This document shows, piece after piece, positions 13,847-26,000 of a stretch of DNA of 64,000 bases. The number at the start of each line of letters is the position of its first letter. The first letter of the stretch is position 1. The notes beneath the pieces were generated by a model that worked only from the letters and a program-made list of their open reading frames with translations, had not been told where the DNA came from and did not search any database. Source of the DNA: Gyromitra esculenta (lineage: Eukaryota > Ascomycota > Pezizomycetes > Pezizales > Discinaceae); assembly GCA_038503075.1 (NCBI GenBank), contig JBCAML010000003.1, positions 744,001-808,000 on the forward strand, given 5' to 3'. The position numbers and the translations under genes were made by a program.

Positions 13847-14561
13847 AGATGCTGTGCCTGAGAAGTGTTGCTGAATGCATGGTGGTGTTTTTTCTCTCAT
13901 TTTTTCTTCTGTTATTATCTTTTCTCCTTTTTGTTGTTTTGGCAGGGGAGAATTAATTCATCAGTGCAGGAGAGGTTGTTGTAGGATACTAAAGATGAAG
14001 AGTAGTGAGTATGACCTGAGGGAGAAGGTATCGGATGGTTTTTTTCTACTTGAGTAAATTGGTGATTGCTAAACCTATAGGAAATTAATTCTACTCGTCG
14101 TCAGCTACTCTCGTTTATCCCCTCCTTACCTTGGTAGATAGATAGATAGATTTGTCATTCACGCATCCAACCCGTAGGTTACGGCGGTTCCTTACCTTAG
14201 TGTACTTCTTCTAGCGAACAACTTTATGACTTGTAAACAGTTCTTGTATACTAAACAGGCAATCTCGCTCGTAAGCTCTCACTATCGAGGTTAAGCTAGC
14301 CCTGGATATGGAGCTAAAATCTCACATTCGATGAGAATGAATACAAGCCCTTCTTCGAGTGATATAGTATGACATAGCTCTTAAAATAAATAACATTTGC
14401 TACCCCCTAAAGTATAGTTGGAAAAAAGAAGAAAAAGGGTGAACCTAGCACTTAAGTAACCAAAACGATAAAGCAGAAAATTGACGTCGATGTCAGGCAC
14501 GAGCCAAACCCGAGCCCGAAGGAAAGTACAAGTCATAATGTCACAATCAAATACGAAGTCC
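13847..14561. other. Convergent intergenic region between SF3B1 and XDH
   Basis: 715 bases between two 3' ends. Contains a T-rich tract, a short GATA tetranucleotide repeat (about 14134-14152) and AT-rich sequence. No gene seen. Confidence 0.5.
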
Positions 14562-17500
14562 TTAAATGGCAACAAAAAATCCTTTCTCGCCCCTCTCGGG
14601 CGCCACATAGCTCCGCTTAATGATGTCGTCTGCGCATGACAGCCTAATCCTTTCAGGAGTAGCCGGTGAAATTAGACTTAATGTTTCTGTACACCCATGA
14701 TCCGCCCTCGCTGACTTGAGGGCATCCCTGATTGCGAAGAAGACGGAACTTCCCATAAATAGAGGTGGTTCGCCAACACCCTAAGCCAGTTGTCAGTCAT
14801 AAGATTGGAGACAAAGAGTTAAACTAGGAAATAGAGATGTTTACCTTGCTTCGTTGAATTGTCTGCAAACGCTCCCACTTCACATTTTTCAACATACTAA
14901 CATTGAAAACCTGCGGAATATCTCTGAATCCAGGAATCTTATAATTCCCCGGTCCCCTCGTTGCAATTTGACCATTGTTCATCCACAGTGATTCCTCCGT
15001 CGTAAACAAGCCCTGTCCCTGGACAAACGCCCCCTCGATCTGCCCATAATCAATAGCCGGGTTGATACTTCTACCAATATCCATCTTAACGTCAGCCCTC
15101 AGACAGGTCCAATCTCCTGTCAGAGTATCGATCTCCACCTCTGCGATAGCTGCACCCTGCGTATAGTAAAAGTACATCTGTCCCTTATTTAGTCCCCATA
15201 CGTAGCCGATATCTGGGGTCTTGTAAAACCCATTAGCGCTTAAGTTGACTCTGTCAAAGTAGGCTGCAGATGCTAGTTCCTCCATGGTTGCTTTCGGTCC
15301 TAGTTTTTCACGATAAGGCTTCAGTCGTTCGTTGAGCTGCTGGCACGCATTGTAGACGGCATAACCGTTAAGATCGCTTGAAGCCGAAGCGGCAGTCGCT
15401 GATGTGTTCGCTACAGTATTCGTTGCCGTCTCAGAGATGAAAACGGCGTCCATAGGGACACCCAATGCCTCCGCAGCTACCATGACCATTTTCGTGTGAA
15501 GACCTTGGCCCATCTCCGTCCCTCCGTGAGCAACGAGGATCGACCCATCGTGGTATATGTGAACCAAAGCCCCAGCCTGATTGAGGAATATGGCGGTAAA
15601 GGATATACCGAACTTGGTCGGGATTAACGAGAGCCCTCTCTTCTTCCACTTATGGGTCTTGTTGAATTTATCAACTTCCTGACGACGTTTCTCGAAGTCT
15701 GCCTCCTTTTTGAGTGTATCAACTAATAATGGAACATGCCAATCCTCCAGCTTCTGATTGTAGTGCGTAGTTTGACCTTCTTTGTACATATTGATCTCCT
15801 GTAATTCGTATTAGCACGCAAGCCTTGATCTTCAGATTATCAGATGTGATCACCCTAAGTTTCTGGATTGGGATCCCTAGTTTGTCCGAAATCTCTTCCA
15901 TATAAGACTCAGCAATGAACATCCCCTGTGGCCCCCCAAAGCCTCTGAATGCCGTATTCGACACTGTGTTAGTCTTGCATAGCCGCCCGCGCACATCCAC
16001 ATTCGGGATCTTGTAGCAATTGTCGATATGTGATAACGCCCTATCACACACAGCCGCAGAGAGATCTTGTGTCCATCCAGCATTACAGAAAATATCTGCA
16101 TCAAGAGCCACGAGCTTTCCGTCGTTGTTCACACCAACCTTCCAGCGTGCTAGAAACGGATGTCGCTGCCCGGAAGTTAATATATCCTCGTCCCGATTGA
16201 GCATACATCGAACTGCTCTCCTTGTCTTCTTAGCAGCGACGGCACAGATTGCAGCTAATTGGACAGATCTAGTTTCTTTCCCACCAAATCCACCTCCAAG
16301 ACGTTTCACTCTTGCAACCACACGATTAGCAGGAACACCGGTAACCTTTGAAACATATGTTTGACTTTTAAAGTGTTAATGAGTTTCTGTCATGCTTCCA
16401 TAGTAGAAAAAAGAAAAAAAGAAACTTACGTCTCTGTAGGATTCTGTGTGCTGCTAAACACTTCAATCTCGCCATCCTCTAACTTTGGCACGATCACGCA
16501 AGCATTCGTCTCAAGGTAAAAATGCTCTTGTCCACCAATCCTCGTTACACCAGTAAAGACATGATCCGCCGTTTTCATCGCTTCATCGATAGCATTTCCT
16601 TGTTGAATATATCTGAAGTGATCGTAGAAACTCTCCTTCTCGATAGCGTCTTCCATAGTAAGAATAGTAGGTAGTTCTTCATATTCGATTTTGACAGCTC
16701 TTGCACCGGCGGCAGCTTGCTGCTGCGTATCTGCTAAGATTATGCCAATAGGCTGACCGGCCGTGAATACCTCATCTACGGCAAAGAAAACCTCGTCGCA
16801 CATAGGAGCACCCCACCAGTTTAGCTCCGGGCTGTCTAAGTCTTGGTGATCGACGAACGAATGTACTCCTGGAATTTCCAGTGCTGGTCCGCTATCGACG
16901 TTCAGGATCTTTGCATGTGCTTTTGTACTCAGAACTAAGCATCCATAGAGCTCATTGATTTGCGACGGAATGTCATCCGTGTATTGGGCCTCTCCGGTAG
17001 CCTGTTTCATCGCGGCGACGTGCGGTACACCTTTCCCAAGTACCTTCTGTTCATAACCAAGGGTACTATCCTGATCTCTTTCTCCCGAAGAAATCTCCCT
17101 TTTAATTTCGTCGACCAGTTCCTTGTCAATTTCTCCAGTAAGGATGCCAACGGTTTCGTGCCAAAATCTATAGAAAAACCCAAGAGCCAATGATTTTCTG
17201 TAAACCGCCATTCCACCTGGTACCCCGAACCTCAAATTAAAGTCTTGTTCCAAGGCATTCATTGCTCCTTCCAGAACCTCCTTCTCACCCCATTTCTTCC
17301 CTACGAGATACTCCATGGCACGTTTAGCCTGCACCGTTGTTGGTGCCATGCCTCCATATACTAGATTCACAGATTCAACTAGATTCTCGTCATCAAGCGA
17401 TACCCGGAGCGCAGCGTTGGCAATAGCGATATCGTCGTCCTTCCTCTTCGCCTGCTTATAAGCCCGAATGAACTCCCCTTTCTCGTTTGCAATGGGTACA

Positions 17501-18978
17501 CGGATGCTCGTGAGCACAGCGTTCGCCGGGAGAGCAGTGGTTCTGTAGCCCACAAAGAATTCTGTCATTGGCAATTCCATTTCGCCCTCTTCTTGGGAAT
17601 GCGCAATTAGGGTACTCTGAGTTGCAACGAAAACAGGGTTAAGATCCGAGATCGGAGATGCAGTGGCAAGATTCCCGGCCGGCGTCCCTACATTCCTGAT
17701 TTGGCGGCCGGCAAAGTACTCAATCTGCTTGAGTATAGCAACAAAGGGTTGAGACTTCAAAGGACCATAGTGTCCCATAGCTTGTTTAAGGACACCTTCA
17801 AGGTCTGTTAGTGTGATGTTCGCACCGATATGTAAGTGGTCGTCTTCGAATGAGAATCCCCTCAGTTCAGGAATATCGCCGACAAAGACGGAAACAGTAT
17901 ACTGCATGGCCTTAAATTTGATTTCGATCTGCGTTTCTGTTGAACCACCAATAACCTTTGCTGATGGCAAAGCGGTCTTAATCTGGAGTAGCTGATCTAG
18001 GGTAACTGGTCGCAGCCATCTCTTACGTTTATTCCCAAACGCTAACGCCTTAAATTCGTGCTTTTTCAAAGCAGGTGGGAATATTAGTTCGGTGTCAGGC
18101 CTATACTCAATTAAACCTGGTGGCGTGAATCTCTTCATTGGTGCACCCTCCTCCTCATTAGCAGTTGATTTGTTCCTACAGCACCCAGCTGGAGGCTCCC
18201 CATCCACCCCCTGCATACAACAGCCCCCTGCTGCTGTGTTCGATTTCTTCGTCACCTTTGAGCACCCAGCATCCACGCTGAATGTCTGGGCCGCGTCAAG
18301 GATTGGTCGATATCCTGTGCATCGACAAAGATTCCCGTCGAATGCTTCTTCAACTTCGTGGCTCGTGGGATCCGGGTTATTTCGAACCAGCGCGTAAAGG
18401 CTCTAGATGGTATATATTAGTGATACTGCCTTACTCTGAGTAAACAAGAAAAGAAATCGAGAAAACAGAAGGAATACCATAACAATCCCCGGTGTGCAGA
18501 ATCCACATTGTGAGCCATGGAACTTTGCAATTCGTTCCTGGACAGGATGTGGCGTCTTGGTATTACCAATCCCCTCCACAGTAATAACGTGTTTCCCATC
18601 TACACTGACCAAGGGTGCGAGGCAAGCATTAACAGAGGCATGGTATATTTTCTTCGTAGTCGGGTTATATTGAGAGACAACCTGCATAATGAACATGTGA
18701 GCCTATCATACCACCTCCTAATTAATATCAGGTTTAAAACTTACAACTGTGCAAGCCCCACAACCTCCTTCAGAGCATCCAAGTTTAGTACCTGTGAGGC
18801 CGATTCCACGAAGATACTCAAGCAATGTGATTTCTGGGTCGATTGAATCAATGACTACTTTTGTGCCATTTAGATAGAAGCGGAGGGCGTCGTCCCAGTT
18901 TGATACCACCGCAGCAAGTGAAGCATATTCGGTGCCCGTGACAGCAGGCACTGGAGTCGTCAAAAGTCCTGGTGCCAT
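14562..18978 (-). CDS. hxA: Xanthine dehydrogenase (purine hydroxylase I)
   Basis: Molybdo-flavoenzyme oxidising hypoxanthine and xanthine to urate with NAD+ (cytosolic or peroxisomal purine use). Exons (high to low): 18978-18745, 18681-18478, 18402-16430, 16364-15854, 15798-14845, 14780-14562, giving 1364 residues, the normal length. Order: plant-type 2Fe-2S ([12 protein letters not shown]), second 2Fe-2S ([18 protein letters not shown]), a Cys-rich linker (GGCCMQG...GCC), FAD domain ([13 protein letters not shown]), then molybdopterin domain with GGGFGGKE, the substrate-Arg motif [10 protein letters not shown] and the catalytic-Glu motif GVGEPPLF. All introns restore family motifs in frame. 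Fungal nicotinate hydroxylase (HxnS) is a close paralogue and cannot be fully excluded by eye. Confidence 0.95.
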
Positions 18979-20241
18979 AGTGGGTCGCGTGTTAAAGCTA
19001 TTATAAGAGCTTCTACCTCGAAATCGGGTCAGCTCAATATATGCGTTAGAGTGGCGAACTGATGGAGGGTTACTGTGGCGCGCACGTGGTTTGGTAGCAG
19101 AGCCGCTTCAAGGCTTATCGATAACAACAAAATACCCCGCTTCACCACTAGACTACAGACAGATAGATAGGGCGTAGAGGACAAGGTGTAGATGCAGCTG
19201 TGATTTATTCTGAACAACTTCTCTGGCGAAGGATTATAAGGAGAAAGAAGGGGGGCGTTTAAAGCTTCAGATCATGAGACACCTCGATGAATAGGGTACA
19301 AATTCGTGCAGTAGATCTATGCTGTGGTGTCGGTTATCTTATCATCCCCAACCTTGACCTGAGACCCTTGGTATTCCGCTTCACATATAGCCGAATAGAT
19401 CCCATACAAATCACATAAGAAAAAAACAAAAAGGAGGTGCGCCGGCTCCCTGATTGATAGTGATATCTCAACTTTCTATTGAGTAACGGGGTTTTGCCCG
19501 CCTTCCGCGTGGGCATCCGCGAACGCATAACTCGGGGGTTACCGCTAAACTGACGATGATAACCCCAGGTACCGGGAGAAAGCCACCTGTAAAAGGGAGG
19601 CAGCTGGTTTCCGAAGCGTGGAGTAGGGTGGTGCGGGGCGGCTGCCCAGCTTTGTGTTACTACTCCGCGCCTGGATATCCGGCAACCAGGGCCATGATGA
19701 GTCCCAAATTTCCAATTCGCTTTGCTGCTCTTTCTCAGATCTTCCATGCAGGTACTTCCTCGCCAACCCATATGTAAACTGTGGAAAACTCTCCTGGACG
19801 AATGTGCCTGGCCACCTTGAGAAACGGCGGCGATGACCGCTCTCCCGGACAGCGGTCCTCGTTCGGCTCCTTCCTTTCGAGGGTACTTGGGACGGGTTGG
19901 TGTCCGTTGACCTAACATCGGAGACCGCCGTCCCCAAGCGTCTCCGAATACGGTTGGATTTCGAATCCTTATTTCGAGACTCCCTACTCGTTTTCGGCCC
20001 GTGGAGTTCGGGCTCAAGTCCTAGCTATGAGCCAATTATGTCGAGACAAATTTACAATCCATCTCTGCTGCGATTTCCAACATTTCCACGCTCCTACTAA
20101 CCCACACAGTACATCTACTTACAGAACTGTAGACACATTGATGTAGAGTGGTTGTCATTAAAATAAAAGGCCGATTACACTCCAGCTAGAATTCTCTCGC
20201 ACGATCATTTAATTATCCCGTCATCCAAATCTTCTTCATCC
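18979..20241. other. XDH upstream region with an unidentified GC-richer block
   Basis: The first ~200 bases are the XDH promoter side. From about 19440 to 20040 the base composition is more GC-rich, and both strands carry overlapping long frames, the longest 227 codons (19334-20017, minus; Arg/Ser/Gly-rich, matching no family I know). This pattern often marks structured RNA or organelle-derived DNA rather than a gene, but I cannot name it. 20100-20241 is the left flank of the copia insertion. Confidence 0.4.
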
Positions 20242-20246
20242 AAATC

Positions 20247-20481
20247 TTTTGAAATGTTATAAGATAGTGTAGAGAATAAATGACTGTTTCGATACTGATT
20301 TAAACTACTAAATCCCCTGACTTAAATACTCCTTATTCCTCATTCAACAAACTCGTTACCACAAGGAAATATGCCCGTCGGGCTAATACAAAGTAAATCC
20401 TCCGTCGGCTAAACATCTATCCGCGTTACTCCGGATGTACCACCACAATAGTATTATAGGTGAGAGCACCTTATTCCAACA
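20247..20481 (-). repeat. 3' LTR of the copia element
   Basis: 235 bp, matching the other LTR base for base as far as I can read. The RNase H frame terminates just inside it (stop at 20471-20473). The boundary was set by the AAATC target duplication and by the position of the primer-binding site after the other copy. Confidence 0.93.
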
Positions 20482-21129
20482 CCCCTTCTTGCTCGAGGCA
20501 TCCTAATAATAACAAAAAACCTTGGTGCTTAATTCTTTCTAATCCTTTAGTAAAAAGATCCCCCAAGTTCTCTGCCGTTGGTACATATACCAATTCGAAC
20601 ACATTATTTTCGAATTGCTCCCTAACATAGTGAAAATGAACGTCTATATGTTTAGATCGTTTGTGAAAAACAGGATTCTTAACCAAGGAAAGAGCTCCAG
20701 TATTATCCCCTTTTAGTACGTACTTCTGTTCTTCCCATAGCTTTAGTTCCTCCATTCCTCTTTTCAGCCATACCAACTGTCTCGATGCTTCTGAAATAGC
20801 CATATATTCGGCCTTGGTTGAGGAGATGGCGACAGACTTCTGTTTCTCGGTTCTCCAGGTAATAAGGCAGTTGTTTAAAAGGAAACAATTGCCAGATGTT
20901 GATCTCCTAGATCCAACATCTGCTGCATGGGAGGCATCGGCATATCCTTCTAAGTAGAGCGTTTTTCTTGGGTTTTTGTTGTATACCAGTCCTAGTTTCG
21001 TAGTTCCTCGTAGATACCTTAGTATTCTTTTGACTGCTGTCCAATGATCTGGACCGGGGTTGGTTGAGAAGGACGACAGGAAGGTTACTGCGAACGTTAG
21101 GTCGGGTCTGGTTCCGATCGCTGCGTACA
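20482..21129 (-). pseudogene. Copia reverse transcriptase C-end and RNase H fragment
   Basis: Continues the RT frame after the solo LTR insertion: (M)YAAIGTRPDLTFAVTFLS, then RNase H with SISSTKAEYMA-like block (AISSTKAEYMAISEA), HKRSKHIDVHFHYVRE, and C-terminal LGCLEQEG. The piece is intact in itself but is cut off from the upstream RT by the insertion at 21135-22083. Confidence 0.92.
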
Positions 21130-21134
21130 TCAGT

Positions 21135-22083
21135 TGTTATACCTGTACCTTTTGAAGGAGTTCCTGGCCCTGGAGTTACCCTATCTTTGGAGTTACCCTA
21201 CTTTAGCACCTTCCGGATCGGGACTGGTGCCTGTTACCCTGCCTCCAATCCTTCCAGTAGGTATAGTATTTGGAGAAGGGGGGACAGCACCAGAAAAGAC
21301 CTGTCCCGGAGGGCAAAAGTAACCCCTAGGCCGTCAAGCAAAACCGTCCGGCGGAATGGGACCCGGAGGGTATGTAGGGGAAGTGTCTGGCTTCGCTGTG
21401 GTTCAAACGGATTGCGAATTGGACCAAAACTGGCGGAGTTACAGACTAACAAAGATAAGAGAACGCAATGCTACGCGACGATTCGGATAGGCGAAATGAT
21501 CGTCTCGAAGAGACGAACGCAATGAAGACGAATACGTAACTCCCGTGTTACCGACATGCATACTGCTCGGAGAATCGCGGATCGGGGCCAGGGAACTCAA
21601 TGGGGTATCGGGTATGGAGATAAGGCGAAGTGGTTTCATGTTGTCATAGTAGTTAGCACCTCTACACCACACTATACCCAAACATAGTAGAGAGGAAGCA
21701 TTATAAATACTCTCACAGTGGATGTAAACTCTGAGTCGGATCATTAGCGACGAAGAAAGAGCCTTATCAATATTATATTGTTTCTAGCAAAATTACTTCC
21801 GTGCAATTTACTCTTTTACTTGTGAATTACTTTTATCTCGCTTAGCAAGGCCTTGGCCCTTCAGCGATTAGTTATTAAAACCTTACTATTGGAAGTTCTT
21901 CACGGAACTTTGCTCGATCCCTACTTTGAACCCTACGGTTATCTTTTAGCGGTTCATAAGAAGCAGTTAGGACTTGCGCCTGTGTATTGTGTTGCGGATA
22001 GCAACCGGGCAGGTTATAGCGTCTAGATTGTTATCTAAAGCTTCTTGGAGATTTCCTGTGCGGTAAGAAGTACCGGTCTTACA
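21135..22083 (+). mobile_element. Solo LTR (copy A) inside the copia RT gene
   Basis: 949 bp starting TGTTATACC and ending GGTCTTACA, flanked by the 5-bp duplication TCAGT (21130-21134 and 22084-22088). It splits the copia codons for GSLM and YAAIG. A second copy, inverted, sits at 31083-32004. There are canonical TG...CA ends, no coding frame of note, and a TATA-like CATTATAAATAC (about 21700) suggesting plus orientation. Ends, size and 5-bp duplication fit a solo LTR left by recombination; a small non-autonomous element is the alternative. Confidence 0.85.
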
Positions 22084-22088
22084 TCAGT

Positions 22089-22606
22089 GATCCTATGATT
22101 TCCTGGTACCTCGTAACTTCGGCAGGAGTGGCGGTTCCTTCTGGTGCTGGAGTAAGTCCATTATTCTCCAGGGGCGTTTTTACTGATCGGCAGTCTGTCA
22201 TATCAAACCGTTCTAGGACCCGTTCGAGATAGGCTGTTTGATCGAGTTTTATGTAGTCTGAAGCGTAAGTAACTCTTATCCCGACGATCCAATTAACATG
22301 GCCGTTGTCTGTCATTCGAAACACTGTTGCTAGGTGATCAGCGACTCGTTGATCCTCTTTAGGATCTGTTGAAAAAGTTGCGAGGTCGTCAACGAAAGCT
22401 GCTAGAATAAGTGTGTTCTTCTGGTTAATAAACACACTGGGATCGAAAGTGCTCCTCCTAAGACCAAGATTCTGTAGTTCGTGGAAAAGTACACTGTGCC
22501 ATTCTCGAGGAGATTGTTTCAGACCGTATAAAGTTTTCTGGAGTTTCAACACACAGTTATTGCCTCTTTCATATCCTTCCGGCTGTTCCAAGTATACTTC
22601 TTCTTG
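22089..22606 (-). pseudogene. Copia reverse transcriptase middle fragment
   Basis: RT palm segment between the two insertions: VYLEQPEGYERG, LYGLKQSPREWH, the catalytic FVDD box (AAFVDDLATF), and YLERVLERFDMTDC. The frame joins upstream to the N-terminal RT piece ending NAFLNGEL at 28470 once the gypsy insertion is removed, and downstream to the RNase H piece once the solo LTR is removed. Confidence 0.93.
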
Positions 22607-22611
22607 TAGTT

Positions 22612-23032
22612 TTTCATGGATTGATTCAGGGATGACTCGTGGTTCAGATGGTTGTATAATTTCTTTGTTGTTCGGTTAGGTTTCAGGTTATTAGGATAAT
22701 GTCTTTGTGTTTCGGTTGTTGCCGGGTTGTTGTTAGTGCTATTGAAAAGCGGGGTATTTAAGGAAGGATCTTGGTTGTTTTCGTTCTTCTTCTTTTCTTT
22801 CCTTAAGCAACGTTCTCGTTTACCTTCTCCTGTATCGATTACAATACAATCTTGGTTCTACCTCAGAACCTTCGCTGTCGCTGTGAACCATCGTCGATAC
22901 TTCGCCTTGAAGTATACCTCTAGTAGAACTTGTAGAAACACTGCACTCTTCAAACGTGTTGTCACCTCGCTTAAGTAGCACTGCTCACCTTCAGGGATAC
23001 TGAAGGGCTTAACTCGAGGCTCAACCGTGAGA
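22612..23032 (+). repeat. 5' LTR of the gypsy chromovirus
   Basis: 421 bp. Differs from the 3' copy by one visible substitution (TTTCAGGTT here, TTTCGGGTT there). The boundaries follow from the TAGTT duplication outside and from divergence of sequence after GTGAGA inside. The 83-codon frame inside both LTRs is shared only because the LTRs are duplicates. Confidence 0.92.
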
Positions 23033-23087
23033 TTACGTTGCTTCCAATATCTACACCTTCTACCCCTCAACCTCCACCAACCTCACC

Positions 23088-26000
23088 ATGGAAGGAGCCG
23101 CCGTGGCCACGAAACGCTTTCCCACTAGAGAAGCTTTCGCTCAGGCCTATCGAGATGACCCTGCAGAACTCTATAATGAACTCAGGGAGCTAAACCAAGC
23201 CCTGGAAGACCAAATCGATGTCCTCCAGGAAAGCGAACGGGAGAACGAGGTGAAACTCAACACCGCCCAGATTCAGACCGACAATGCTCTCCGTCATGCT
23301 ACGGAACAAGATCAACGGGTAACGGAGGCTGCTAGCCTTATTGCCCGACTACGACAAGAACGGAACGAAGCCCGATCCGCCACCCAAGCACCCCCAGCTC
23401 CACCCAACCTTACAGCCACCCCACCCCCGCCATCGAACAACCACCGCTCAGAACGCATGCCGGATCCAGAGAAGTTTGATGGATCCCGAGCTAAACACCC
23501 CGGCTTCATACTCCAACTGCATTTTAAACTGGCCATCAACCGAGATCGGTTCACAAACGAAACCACAATAATCCTCTACACCATTAATCGGTTAGAAGGA
23601 ACAGCCTTGGAGCAGGTCCGTCACACTGTTCTCCCCTTTGGCCTTACCACCTGGACCAGTGCAGAACAACTCATCGCCGCTTTGGAAACTGCCTTTGGAG
23701 ACCCGGACCCAACTGGTACCGCCCAACGAGAACTTCACCAACTCCGGCAAGGAAAGCGCAATTTTTCAGCGTATTTAGTCGATTTTCAAAGAATCATGGG
23801 ACAGCTCACTTTCGATGAAAACTCGAAAATGGAGGCCCTCGGACATGGGACGTCGGCAGAGCTGAAGGAAGCTATGGTATTTGCCCCAATCGCCCCGGCA
23901 ACCTCCCGAAATGATCCTTACCCTCACCCGACTGGATAACCGCATTCGAGCCCGCAAGGCAGAAAAACGGGGAACCGCTCGAGACAATATGGGACAATTT
24001 AGTGCCCCGCCGCATTCACTCCTGCTTCCTCCTTAACTCCAGGAGGGCTAGCCCCCATGGACCTATCTTTCGGTCGCACCAGAAACCTCTCCCGTCCGCC
24101 TCAAGACCAACGATATACCATGGTCAATGGGCGAAGAAAGCTCTCTGAAGAAGAAACAGTGGCACCGTTCCACTGGAAAATGTATGTTCTGTGCTGCTCC
24201 CGACCACTCCTATGCCAACTGCCCTTCCGCCCCAAAGAAACCGACAATGAGAGGGGCTCTCACCGCACCACCCGCTAACCGTACACCTCCGGCCTCCTCG
24301 CTACCACCACCACCTCTTCCACCTCAGTTTTTTGCCTTAGAAGCTGCGAACGCCTCAAATGAGGCTTTAAACTAGTCCAACCAAGGCTGACCAGTGACCC
24401 TGCCTTGGTTCCAATTTCTTTTCCTTTGTCTGCATTTTCAATTTCTGGGTTTTCAGTTTCCGATGTAAGCGTGGAGGATCAGTTGGATGGGGAACATTTT
24501 GTAGTTTCGTGCAATATTTCCCATAGCAATAAAATCATCAAAACACACGCTTTACTGGACACCGGAGCCTCTGGATTTGCATTCATTGATAAGAATTTTG
24601 CGAGTCACCACTCTGCCACTCTCTCCTCTTAAGACACCCCGACAACTTGAGGTCATCGACGGTCGTACTGTCGCCTCAGGAGATATTACCCATATCGCCA
24701 ATATCAACCTATCCATCGACCAACACCAAGAACAAGCCCCTGTTTCGTAACCCAACTCGGACACTACCCCCTCGTGCTGGGAATACCCTGGATGAACCAT
24801 CATGATGTTCATCTACACTTCGCCGATAAACGCATTGAGTTTAACTCTAAACTCTGCACCACCCGTTGCGCCCCGCTACCCGTTATATCTACATCCTCAA
24901 TCCCTAATCCTCCTAGACTAAACTTATCATTTATTGGTGCTGCCAGTTTCAGGACTCTTACCCGAAAACGTTCCTCCCAAGCTTATGCCATGTCCCTCTA
25001 TGAGATCAATAAAATCATAGACGACAAAACCAGCAAGGAAGAATGGAAATCACGTATTCCTACTGAATATCACGATTTCCTCGATATGTTCGATAAAACC
25101 AAAGCCCAAGGCCTACCATCTCGCCGACCTTACGATCACAGTGATACAACTCCAAGAAGGGAAAGACGCCCATTTGGACCACTGTACGGAATGTCCCGGG
25201 AAGAACTCATTGTCCTAAAAAAATATATTGAGGACTATCTAGAGTAAGGATTTATCCGCGCTAGTTCTTCCCCAGCGGGACCCCCAGTCCTCTTAGTAAA
25301 CAAGGCTGATGGCTCTCTACGACTGTGTGTTGACTAACGGGGCCTAAACGCTATCACAGTCAAGGACCGATATACCTCTCCCCTCATCAGAGTAACGCTC
25401 GTTCGGCTAGCAATAGCGCAATGGTATACTAAACTAGACCTTCGTGATGGTTACCACCAAGTACGCATTGCCGAGGAGATGAATGGAAGACAGCCTTCCG
25501 CACCCGATACGGTCTATATGAGTATCAAGTCATGCCATTCGGTCTGACAAACGCCCGGCACATTTCAACGCTTTGTGAACGATTGCCTCACCGAGTATTT
25601 GGACATCTTCTGTACGGCCTACCTGGACGATATTCTTATCTATAGTGATACCTTCGCCGAACATCAGACCCACGTACGAAAAGTTCTCCAAACACTCAAA
25701 GACAATGACATCCTGTTGAAACCAGAGAAGTGTGAATTTGAAGTGCAAACTACGAAGTATTTGGGTCTCATCCTTACCCCTGATGGCATCAAGATGGACG
25801 AGGAAAAACTAAAAGCAGTTCGAGAATGGGGAACACCAAGAAGTGTTAAAGATGTCCAAGCCTTCCTAGGTTTCGCCAACTTTTACCGCCGGTTTATCCT
25901 AGGGTTCTCCAAGCTTGCCTCACCCCTCACAGCACTCACAAAAAAAGGGATAGCTTTCGAATGGACGATTGAAGCAGATGTTGCTTTTGAGAACCTCAAA

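Noticed and set aside
21064..21525. 153-codon frame in the solo LTR, partly repeated at 31647-32105
   Set aside because: Frames run through LTR sequence and flanking copia gag or RT; not a separate gene.
22727..22978. 83-codon frame repeated exactly at 28159-28410
   Set aside because: It lies inside the two gypsy LTRs; the repetition is due to the LTRs, not to a conserved gene.
25240..25400. Stops in the gypsy RT considered as RIP mutations
   Set aside because: Only one stop fits C-to-T change; the others need transversions or frameshifts, so RIP is not the main cause.
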